Source of the DNA: ATZT02 sp046046315
Lineage (GTDB): Bacteria; Actinomycetota; Actinomycetes; S36-B12; UBA5976
Length of the DNA: 12,815 nucleotides
Direction: 5' to 3'
Assembly: GCA_046046315.1 (NCBI GenBank)
Contig: JBJOKB010000053.1
Location: forward strand, 1-12,815
This document shows positions 7,448 through 12,815 of the stretch, piece by piece (position 1 is the first letter of the stretch; each line of letters opens with the position of its first letter). The position numbers were made by a program, and so were the translations under genes. The notes beneath the pieces were generated by a model. The model saw only the letters and a list, made by a program, of their open reading frames with translations. It was not told the DNA's origin and searched no databases.

Positions 7448-8134
7448 ATGATCAAATTTGAAAACGTCACTATGACATACCGCAAAGACGGTAATCCTGC
7501 GCTCAATAACGTCTCCTTTGAAATTGCCGATGGTGAATTTGTGTTTTTGGTTGGTCAATCAGGTGCAGGAAAATCAACAATCTTACGACTATTAATTAGA
7601 GAAGAGAGCGCGCAAGAAGGCACAGTCTTAATTGATGAGATCAATATAGGAATGTTGCCAGAAAAAGAAGTACCTAAATTAAGAAGAAATATTGGAATGG
7701 TTTTCCAAGACTTTCGCTTATTACCTGAAAAAACAGTTGCCGAAAATGTTGCATTTGCACTTCAGGTATTAAATAAATCCCCAGAAGAAATAAAACAAAC
7801 AGTTCCTGCTGTTTTGGATCTGGTTGGACTTTTAGATAAAGCCAATAGAAGACCTGATCAACTTTCTGGTGGAGAACAACAAAGAGTGGCAATTGCAAGA
7901 GCTTTAGTAAATAGACCTGCAATTTTGATGGCTGATGAACCAACTGGAAACTTAGACCCTGACACCTCTGTTGAAATCATGAGATTGCTAGATCAAATTA
8001 ATAAAGCAGGAACAACTGTAATCATGGCAACCCATGACGCCGGAATCGTTGATCAGATGAGAAAACGAGTTATTGAAATTACCGGCGGAGCAATTATTCG
8101 AGATCAAGCTCAAGGAGTTTACGGATACTCATGA
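7448..8134 (+). CDS. ftsE: Cell division ATP-binding protein FtsE
   Basis: This 228-residue ABC ATPase pairs with FtsX at the cytoplasmic membrane and drives conformational control of cell-wall hydrolases at the septum. Motifs visible: Walker A GQSGAGKST (36-44), Q-loop VFQDFRLL, signature LSGGEQQ (139-145), Walker B ILMADEP (D163, E164), D-loop GNLD, and switch histidine H196 in ATHD. The length is normal for FtsE. GGAGA at 7439-7443 is 4 bases before ATG 7448. The stop overlaps the ftsX start (ATGA at 8131-8134), as usual for this pair. Confidence 0.97.
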   Translation: MIKFENVTMTYRKDGNPALNNVSFEIADGEFVFLVGQSGAGKSTILRLLIREESAQEGTVLIDEINIGMLPEKEVPKLRRNIGMVFQDFRLLPEKTVAENVAFALQVLNKSPEEIKQTVPAVLDLVGLLDKANRRPDQLSGGEQQRVAIARALVNRPAILMADEPTGNLDPDTSVEIMRLLDQINKAGTTVIMATHDAGIVDQMRKRVIEITGGAIIRDQAQGVYGYS

Positions 8135-9054
8135 GCCCATTTATGACCAGAGTTAGATTTGTCCTTGGCGAAGTTTGGCAAGGAATCAGTAGAAGTATTA
8201 CTTTAACGATTGCATTGATAGCTACATTTGCAATTTCACTATCTTTATTAGGCGTATCTTTGTTAGTGGGATCACAAGTTAATGAAATGAAAGATTATTG
8301 GTTTGATAAAGTTGAAGTTTCAATTTTCTTGTGTACTTCAGGAAGCGACACGCCTTCATGCTCAGCAGGTCCAGCAACCGAAGAACAAAAATCTCAAATT
8401 AGAACTGATTTAGAAGCAATGCAACCTCTAGTTGCAGAAATTTTCTTTGAAAGCCAACAGGATGCCTACGACAGATTTATTGAGAGGTTTAAAGCTTCTC
8501 CTATTTCAGCAAACGTAACTCCTGATCAACTTCCAGAGAGTTTTAGAATTAAATTATCAAACCCACAAGAATTCACTACAGTTGTAAATAAGTTTTTGAG
8601 CAGACCAGGTATTGAAGCAGTCCGTGATCAAAGAGCAACCTTAAGTAAACTTTTCAGCGTGCTTGGTGGATTACAAGCATTAGCTTTTGGTTTTGCAGTC
8701 ACCATGTTAGTTGTCACGTCACTTTTGGTGGGAAACACAATTCGAGTTACGGCGTATGCTCGCAGGCGAGAAATTGGAATTATGAGATTAGTTGGTGCCT
8801 CCAAGATGGCACTTCGATTACCGTTTTTACTTGAGGCAATTTTTGGTGCTTTAGTTGGTGGAATTTTTGCCACCTTAATTCTCAGCATAATTAAGGGTTA
8901 TTTGGTGGATAAAGTAATTGCGACATCATTTACTTTCACTTCATTCTTTGGTTGGGGTTCGGTAGTAAGCGCATCTTTAATCTGCATATTTTCTGGAACT
9001 TTATTGGCATTCATTACAGCTTGGTTTGGAATCGCCAAACATTTGAAAGTTTAG
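8131..9054 (+). CDS. ftsX: Cell division membrane protein FtsX
   Basis: This 307-residue permease-like protein has the four-helix FtsX topology: TM1 about 24-47, a large extracytoplasmic loop about 48-175, TM2 about 180-202, the cytoplasmic RRREIGIMRLVGAS segment (211-224) that contacts FtsE, TM3 about 230-254, and TM4 about 275-300. The large loop is where FtsX proteins bind hydrolases or their activators. It contains C68 and C77 (FLCTSGSDTPSC), a possible disulfide. The start ATG 8131 is coupled to ftsE; an internal ATG four codons later is possible. The gene ends 7 bases before the M23 peptidase gene, which suggests that its product is the FtsX partner. Confidence 0.96.
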   Translation: MSPFMTRVRFVLGEVWQGISRSITLTIALIATFAISLSLLGVSLLVGSQVNEMKDYWFDKVEVSIFLCTSGSDTPSCSAGPATEEQKSQIRTDLEAMQPLVAEIFFESQQDAYDRFIERFKASPISANVTPDQLPESFRIKLSNPQEFTTVVNKFLSRPGIEAVRDQRATLSKLFSVLGGLQALAFGFAVTMLVVTSLLVGNTIRVTAYARRREIGIMRLVGASKMALRLPFLLEAIFGALVGGIFATLILSIIKGYLVDKVIATSFTFTSFFGWGSVVSASLICIFSGTLLAFITAWFGIAKHLKV

Positions 9055-9061
9055 GCTTTTT

Positions 9062-10234
9062 ATGAAGTCTAAATTGAGAAGTTTCTTCGTTCTGTTGTTT
9101 TCAATTTCACTAATTTTTACTTCAGTTTCTGGTTCACAAGCATTGCCTAAAAATATCGATGACGACGTAAACGCTGCTCAGCAGGAACTAGAAAGTGCAA
9201 GTGCTCTTGTTCGAGAAGTTGCAGCAGAACTCGCAGAGATTAGAAAACAACTTCCAATTGCGGAAGCTAAACTAAAAAAAGCACGCGAAGAACTAGCTGT
9301 TGCTAAAGAAAAAGATCGTATAGCCGCTGAAAAACTTGCAGAACTTGAGAATCAACTTCAAATAACCCAGAAGAATTATGACGAAACGAAAAGTTACGTC
9401 GCCGATGTGGCAAGAAGCCTTTATCAAGAAGGACCTTTAGCAACTCTAAATATTTTACTTGGTTCAACAGATCCCAATGATTTCAATCAAAAATTAATGG
9501 ACATGCAAACCTATCTTGGGAATCAAAATGAAAAACTTGCTCAACTTGAAACTATAAAAGCGCAACTTGAGACAGAGCAGGCCGCAGTTGCTGCCCAGAA
9601 AGTTATTTTGGAACAACAAAAAGCAGAAGCCTTAGTTGCTGCGCAAAAAGCCAAAGCAGCAGAAGAGGAAGTATTAAGGCTCATCGCAAAGCAAAAAGCA
9701 GCGTTAGCTAAAGCTGAAAGTGAACGAGAAGCAACAAGAAAACGTTACGAACAATTAAAAGCTGAGCAAATTCGACTTCAACAATTGGCAAGACTTCGTG
9801 CAGGTTTAGGTGGAACTATGGCTGGAGAGCTTTATTGGCCAGTCCAAGGTGCAAGATTTAGTCAAGGAGTTGGGGCAAGAAGACATCCAGTTTATGGATA
9901 CAGATCTTGTCACACAGGAATTGATTTAGCAGCAGGAACGGGAACTCCCATTGCAGCAGCAGCAACAGGAATTGTTACAGCTGTCACAACACTTCGCGCA
10001 TATGGTCGCGTCGTAGTTATCGCACATAATGGTGGACTTTCAACAATGTATGCACACCTTTCAAGATTTAATGTCAACGTCGGACAAGGTGTTGCGGTGG
10101 GCGACACAATTGGATTTGTTGGTTCTTCTGGTTGGTCAACGGGTCCACATTTGCATTTTGAGGTTCACGTAAACGCAACTCCATTTAATCCAATGGGTTG
10201 GTTTGGTGCACCAAAAACTCCAGTTGTTTGCTAA
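9062..10234 (+). CDS. Secreted coiled-coil M23 (LytM) metallopeptidase, probable FtsEX-controlled cell-wall hydrolase
   Basis: This 390-residue protein starts with a signal peptide (MKSKLRSFFVLLFSISLIF...SQA, likely cut after A27). A long Ala/Glu/Lys/Gln-rich coiled coil (about 33-245, with a break near 115-145) leads to a C-terminal LytM domain (about 265-380). The zinc site is intact: H284 and D288 in CHTGID, and H365 in PHLHFE. The catalytic histidines H332 (YAHL) and H363 are present. This is the EnvC/NlpD-type architecture, but EnvC has lost its zinc ligands and this protein has not, so it may cut peptidoglycan itself. C283, beside a zinc ligand, and the last residue C390 may form a disulfide. 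Only AGG at 9053-9055 precedes ATG 9062. The role with FtsEX is inferred from position and domain form. Confidence 0.93.
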   Translation: MKSKLRSFFVLLFSISLIFTSVSGSQALPKNIDDDVNAAQQELESASALVREVAAELAEIRKQLPIAEAKLKKAREELAVAKEKDRIAAEKLAELENQLQITQKNYDETKSYVADVARSLYQEGPLATLNILLGSTDPNDFNQKLMDMQTYLGNQNEKLAQLETIKAQLETEQAAVAAQKVILEQQKAEALVAAQKAKAAEEEVLRLIAKQKAALAKAESEREATRKRYEQLKAEQIRLQQLARLRAGLGGTMAGELYWPVQGARFSQGVGARRHPVYGYRSCHTGIDLAAGTGTPIAAAATGIVTAVTTLRAYGRVVVIAHNGGLSTMYAHLSRFNVNVGQGVAVGDTIGFVGSSGWSTGPHLHFEVHVNATPFNPMGWFGAPKTPVVC

Positions 10235-10266
10235 AAATACTTTTCAATTAATTTTCCCTCACAAAA

Positions 10267-10279
10267 TAGGCGTCGCCTA
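10267..10279. repeat. 13-base palindrome at the S41 peptidase promoter
   Basis: TAGGCG-T-CGCCTA is a perfect inverted repeat with a single central base. The one-base centre suits a DNA-binding site better than a hairpin. Its last two bases are also the first two of the candidate -10 box, so a bound protein would block RNA polymerase. It could also be chance. Confidence 0.4.
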
Positions 10280-10283
10280 CAAT
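10278..10283 (+). promoter_or_regulatory. Candidate -10 box giving a leaderless S41 peptidase message
   Basis: TACAAT ends 6 bases before ATG 10290, so transcription should start at or next to the A of ATG. No Shine-Dalgarno sequence precedes this ATG. Leaderless messages of this form are common in actinobacteria. No good -35 box is visible. Confidence 0.5.
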
Positions 10284-10289
10284 TAATAC

Positions 10290-11432
10290 ATGAACAAAAA
10301 GCAGCCCCTTAACACCTTCCTCATGGTAGTAATAGGTGTAATTTTTGCTGCCGGTTTTATTTTGGGGTCATTTTTCAATAGAGACAATTCGAATTCTGTG
10401 CTCGATGAAGCACTAAACAAAATTTTGAAAAATACTTCAACTCAAACAAATGAGGAATCTTTACAACGTGCTGCCATTGAAGGAATGCTTAGATCTTTAG
10501 GTGATAAATGGAGTCAATACTTACCTGAAGTAAGTGCTACTACATTTGAAAAATCTGTTGAAGGTCAATATTCGGGAATCGGAGTTTGGTTAAGAAGCGA
10601 TGAATCCGGTTCAGTTGGAATTGCAGGAATTGTTCCAACATCTCCAGCTGAGTTCGCCAAACTTCAAGACGGGGATTTAATTCAATCAGTTGATGGAGTT
10701 TTAACTAAAGACAAGAGTTTGCAAGAAGTTGCGAAATTACTTTCCGGCAAACCAAACACAACTTCAATTTTAGCCGTGAGTCGAGGATCAGAAGCCTTAA
10801 CTTTTTCAGTAAAGCGAACCGAGATGCGTAATAACCCAGTTACTTTAAAAAAATTAGCAAACGATGTCATGTTGATTTCAATAAGTGAATTTACAAGAGG
10901 TAGTGCAAGTTCAATGCGAGCTGCATTAGCAGCAAGTGGAAATAAGAGAAATGGTGTTATTTTAGATTTAAGAGGTAACCCCGGTGGATTACTTGTTGAA
11001 GCGACAGATGTTGCTGGGGCATTTCTAAATGGTGGTTTAGTTGTTGAATTCTACAAACCTGGAAAGTCTTCTGAAATTTTTAATGCAATAGGTGATGGAG
11101 ATTCAAAAACTCCATTAGTTGTATTAGTAGATCGAGGAACTGCCTCAGCGGCCGAAATTGTTTCTGCTGCATTACAGGACAGAAATCGAGCAGTAATAGT
11201 GGGCGAGAGAACTTTTGGTAAAGCAGCAGTTCAAGATTTAACTGAATTATCAAATGGAGCTGCAGTTGAATTAACTATTGGTTACTACTTAACCCCAAGT
11301 GGCAAACGATTAGATGGTAAAGGATTAGATCCTGACATTGTTGTTTCGCCAAATGAGTCCAAACAAGTAGCAGAAACCCGCGCTTTACAAGTGTTGCAAG
11401 GACTAATTGCAAGTACCGGATTAGGTGATTAG
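10290..11432 (+). CDS. ctpA: S41 family C-terminal processing peptidase with PDZ domain
   Basis: This 380-residue serine protease is anchored or exported by an N-terminal hydrophobic segment (about 9-28, followed by NRDNSN). Next come a helical region, a PDZ domain (about 90-176, with YSGIGVWL and LQDGDLIQSVDG) that would bind C-termini of substrates, and the peptidase domain (about 185-350). The catalytic dyad is S286 in GTASAAE and K311 in TFGKA, 25 residues apart as in Tsp/CtpA. LDLRGNPGG is the conserved S41 core strand. It acts outside the membrane. Position between the M23 peptidase and smpB suggests envelope or division-linked turnover, but no substrate can be read from sequence. The exact orthologue name is uncertain. 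Confidence 0.93.
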   Translation: MNKKQPLNTFLMVVIGVIFAAGFILGSFFNRDNSNSVLDEALNKILKNTSTQTNEESLQRAAIEGMLRSLGDKWSQYLPEVSATTFEKSVEGQYSGIGVWLRSDESGSVGIAGIVPTSPAEFAKLQDGDLIQSVDGVLTKDKSLQEVAKLLSGKPNTTSILAVSRGSEALTFSVKRTEMRNNPVTLKKLANDVMLISISEFTRGSASSMRAALAASGNKRNGVILDLRGNPGGLLVEATDVAGAFLNGGLVVEFYKPGKSSEIFNAIGDGDSKTPLVVLVDRGTASAAEIVSAALQDRNRAVIVGERTFGKAAVQDLTELSNGAAVELTIGYYLTPSGKRLDGKGLDPDIVVSPNESKQVAETRALQVLQGLIASTGLGD

Positions 11433-11434
11433 TC

Positions 11435-11908
11435 ATGAAAGAAAAAGGTAAAAAACTTGTTGCCCAAAATAAAAAAGCCCGACATGATTATTCAATTGAG
11501 GATGTAATTGAGGCTGGAATTGTTCTTGTAGGCACTGAAGTTAAATCACTTCGAGAGGGAAGAGCCAGTCTTGTTGATGGTTTTGCCCAAATTAAAAACG
11601 GTGAAGTTTGGCTACATAATGTGCATATTCCTGAGTATGACGCAGGAACTTGGACTAATCATGAACCTCGAAGAATTAGAAAACTACTTGTTAATAGATT
11701 AGAAATAACGAGACTTTCAAAAGCTTTGCATGATTCTGGAAACACACTTGTACCTTTAAGTATTTATTTCAAGGACGGCAGAGCCAAGATTGAACTAGCC
11801 GTTGCCAAGGGACGTAAAGAACACGACAAAAGACAGGCTTTAAGAGAAAAAGCAGATAAGCGAGAAGTAGCCAAGGCGGTAGGCCGTCGCTCAAAGGGTG
11901 TAGAATAA
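11435..11908 (+). CDS. smpB: tmRNA-binding protein SmpB
   Basis: This 157-residue protein binds the tRNA-like part of tmRNA and takes it to stalled ribosomes for trans-translation. Visible motifs are QNKKARHDYSIEDV near the N-terminus, the conserved EAGIVLVGTEVKSLREG block (26-42), and the basic C-terminal tail rich in Lys and Arg (about 125-157), which fills the empty mRNA channel. AGGTGA at 11423-11428 stands 6 bases before ATG 11435 and lies inside the end of the S41 peptidase gene. Its RNA partner ssrA begins 50 bases after the stop, a common arrangement. Confidence 0.97.
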   Translation: MKEKGKKLVAQNKKARHDYSIEDVIEAGIVLVGTEVKSLREGRASLVDGFAQIKNGEVWLHNVHIPEYDAGTWTNHEPRRIRKLLVNRLEITRLSKALHDSGNTLVPLSIYFKDGRAKIELAVAKGRKEHDKRQALREKADKREVAKAVGRRSKGVE

Positions 11909-11912
11909 AGAG

Positions 11913-11941
11913 TTCACAAAGAAGAGAAAACTTTTTGTGAA
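11913..11941. repeat. Inverted repeat between smpB and ssrA
   Basis: TTCACAAA (11913-11920) and TTTGTGAA (11934-11941) are perfect 8-base inverted arms around 13 bases. The repeat begins 4 bases after the smpB stop and ends 17 bases before the mature tmRNA. It resembles a two-fold operator; no T-run follows, so it is not a standard terminator. The bases that follow include TACAAC (11947-11952), at the right distance for a -10 box starting transcription at the tmRNA 5' end. Confidence 0.45.
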
Positions 11942-11958
11942 TGAAATACAACTCAATA

Positions 11959-12331
11959 GGGGGTGAACGGTTTCGACAACAGTGAATCGCGTTAGGTGAA
12001 GCGGGCCGAGGTTCAAGGCAGAACTCGTAAACCATGTCTTGAAAAAACAAGTGCAAATAAATCTCGCACTGACTTTGCTCTAGCTGCTTAAAGTAGCTTT
12101 AGCCATAAAGTCCGTCAGCTCAGAAGTTCCTTCGATCTGAGATCTGGCGTCGAAAGAAGGATCACTAACTAGTCGGGTTACGAGATTAGTTAGAAAATCA
12201 AACAGTAACTGTGACCGTGTTGCTAGCAAGGCCACGAGTAACTAGCAGGTCAAGAACACATAATTGTGGATGCGCCCGGAGAAGCCCTAGTACGACGCTG
12301 ATGGACGCGGGTTCAAATCCCGCCACCTCCA
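11959..12331 (+). ncRNA. ssrA: Transfer-messenger RNA (tmRNA, SsrA)
   Basis: The 5' end GGGGGTGAACGGTTTCGAC is the standard tmRNA start. GGGGGTG (11959-11965) pairs with CACCTCC (12324-12330), with one G-U pair, to form the acceptor stem. GCGGGTTCAAATCCCGC (12307-12323) is the T-arm. A12331 is the discriminator; the next bases are CCG, so a full CCA end is not encoded and must be added. The tag frame is at 12053-12091. A further helix, CTAACTA with TAGTTAG around 12166-12194, is visible in the pseudoknot region. The RNA acts as alanyl-tRNA and message to free stalled ribosomes with SmpB. A terminator follows directly. Confidence 0.96.
12053..12091 (+). other. tmRNA tag-peptide reading frame
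   Basis: From the GCA resume codon the frame reads ANKSRTDFALAA and stops at TAA (12089-12091). The ALAA end is the usual degron for ClpXP-type proteases. The resume codon was chosen by the normal Ala start and the frame length of 12 residues. Confidence 0.88.
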
Positions 12332-12343
12332 CCGAAACAAATC

Positions 12344-12381
12344 ATGTGCCCACAAATAATTTGTGGGCACATTTACTTTTT
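12344..12381 (+). terminator. Intrinsic terminator of ssrA
   Basis: ATGTGCCCACAAA (12344-12356) pairs perfectly with its complement at 12360-12372 around a TAA loop, a 13-bp stem. TTACTTTTT follows. It lies 12 bases after the tmRNA and separates it from the cold-shock gene. Confidence 0.93.
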
Positions 12382-12556
12382 ATACACATTTCGAATGCCC
12401 CATTGGCACCTGCTGCATCAAATGCCGTAGGCTCATAAGTGGTTGCAAGTTAATGATTTATGCAAGGTGTCTTAGATGCCGCGCAAGTCAGCGGCGAACA
12501 CCCCGTGAAGGCAAAAGCATTGAGCGGTTCATCAACAAAAAGCAGGAGAAATAAAT
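12382..12556 (+). other. Leader/promoter region of the cold-shock gene with a two-step stem
   Basis: This 175-base spacer is less A/T-rich than nearby genes. TATACA (12381-12386) could be a -10 box, without a clear -35. GCCGC (12478-12482) pairs with GCGGC (12491-12495) and, outside it, GGTGT (12466-12470) pairs with ACACC (12498-12502). This gives a stacked stem of the kind expected in a long cold-shock mRNA leader. AGGAG at 12544-12548 lies 8 bases before ATG 12557. Whether the stem changes with temperature cannot be seen. Confidence 0.4.
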
Positions 12557-12760
12557 ATGCCACAAGGCAGCGTCAAATGGTTTAACTCAGAAAAGGGCTT
12601 TGGATTCTTAGCTCCAGATGGAGGCGGACCAGACGTGTTCGTGCATTACTCAGCAATTCAATCTGATGGTTATCGTTCATTGAACGAAGAACAAAGAGTT
12701 GAATTCGATATCACCGAAGGCCAAAAAGGTCCACAAGCCGCAAACGTGCGACCACTTTAG
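12557..12760 (+). CDS. cspA: Cold-shock domain protein (CspA family)
   Basis: This 67-residue protein is a single five-stranded cold-shock domain. It binds single-stranded RNA and DNA and acts as an RNA chaperone. RNP1 is KGFGFL (13-18) and RNP2 is VFVHY (27-31), with the usual start GSVKWFNSEKG. The length is normal. A strong Shine-Dalgarno sequence (AGGAG) precedes the ATG. The gene has its own terminator and is separated from ssrA by another, so it is a single-gene unit. Whether it is cold-induced or constitutive is not shown by the protein itself. Confidence 0.96.
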   Translation: MPQGSVKWFNSEKGFGFLAPDGGGPDVFVHYSAIQSDGYRSLNEEQRVEFDITEGQKGPQAANVRPL

Positions 12761-12776
12761 ACCAAGGACTTCATAA

Positions 12777-12808
12777 AAAAGACCCGCTAAGAAATTAGCG
12801 GGTCTTTT
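12777..12808 (+). terminator. Intrinsic terminator after the cold-shock gene, possibly bidirectional
   Basis: AAAAGACCCGCTAA (12777-12790) pairs fully with its complement (12795-12808) around a GAAA tetraloop. The ten inner pairs have a G/C-rich core and the A/T ends supply a T-run on both strands. It could therefore also stop transcription from a convergent gene beyond the window. Confidence 0.94.
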
Positions 12809-12815
12809 ACTTTTA

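Noticed and set aside
12404..12422. TTGGCAC...TGCA resembling a sigma-54 promoter
   Set aside because: The distance between the GG and GC elements is 8 bases, not 10, and actinobacteria generally lack sigma-54.
11769..12438. Open frames on both strands over the smpB end and the tmRNA
   Set aside because: The region is explained by smpB and a complete tmRNA; the frames cross RNA helices and the terminator.
12363..12554. Small Cys-rich open frame (63 codons, CCIKC and CLRC motifs) before the cold-shock gene
   Set aside because: Its GTG start lies inside the ssrA terminator stem and has no ribosome site. The cysteine spacing is suggestive of a zinc site but more likely chance in a leader region.
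1..12815. Mobile elements, CRISPR arrays, tRNA genes, prophage or toxin-antitoxin genes
   Set aside because: I saw no repeat-spacer pattern, transposase, integrase or tRNA fold other than the tRNA-like part of tmRNA.

Overview
The window looks like chromosome from a low-GC, streamlined actinobacterium. Three things suggest this: the fused Kgd type of 2-oxoglutarate decarboxylase (acyltransferase domain ahead of the E1 domain), the actinobacterial form of the Tad pilus locus, and the order prfB-ftsE-ftsX-...-smpB-ssrA. High A+T, short spacers and 4-base ATGA gene overlaps would fit a freshwater or marine planktonic lineage (Nanopelagicales-like). That placement is inference; no rRNA gene is present to test it.

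Layout. Positions 1-1516 (minus strand) hold the N-terminal third or so of kgd, cut by the window edge. A 97-base divergent spacer follows, with a TTGACA box for kgd and an inverted repeat. An SDR oxidoreductase (1614-2393, plus) comes next. Positions 2472-6223 are a compact Tad/Flp pilus operon: tadA, tadB, tadC, a 55-residue Flp-like pilin with the strongest Shine-Dalgarno site of the operon, tadE (TTG start inside the pilin gene), a TadE-like gene and a TadG-like gene. TadZ, CpaB and prepilin peptidase genes are not in the window.

Positions 6259-12331 form a translation, division and quality-control block. It holds prfB (RF2, no frameshift site), ftsE and ftsX, a secreted coiled-coil M23 peptidase with an intact zinc site, an S41/PDZ C-terminal processing peptidase with a likely leaderless promoter, smpB, and the tmRNA gene ssrA (tag ANKSRTDFALAA). 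A 13-bp-stem terminator ends ssrA. A cold-shock gene with a structured leader and a GNRA-capped terminator closes the window.

How the genes fit together. FtsEX is expected to pass ATP-driven conformational change to a periplasmic or cell-wall hydrolase, and the M23 protein encoded next to it is the obvious partner. The S41 protease may trim or turn over envelope proteins. SmpB and tmRNA rescue stalled ribosomes. I see no mobile element, CRISPR array or tRNA gene, and no clear evidence of a wholly new system. The most unusual points are the reduced Tad pilus with atypical pilin processing motifs, the FtsEX-M23-S41 gene set, and several small palindromes placed at promoters.
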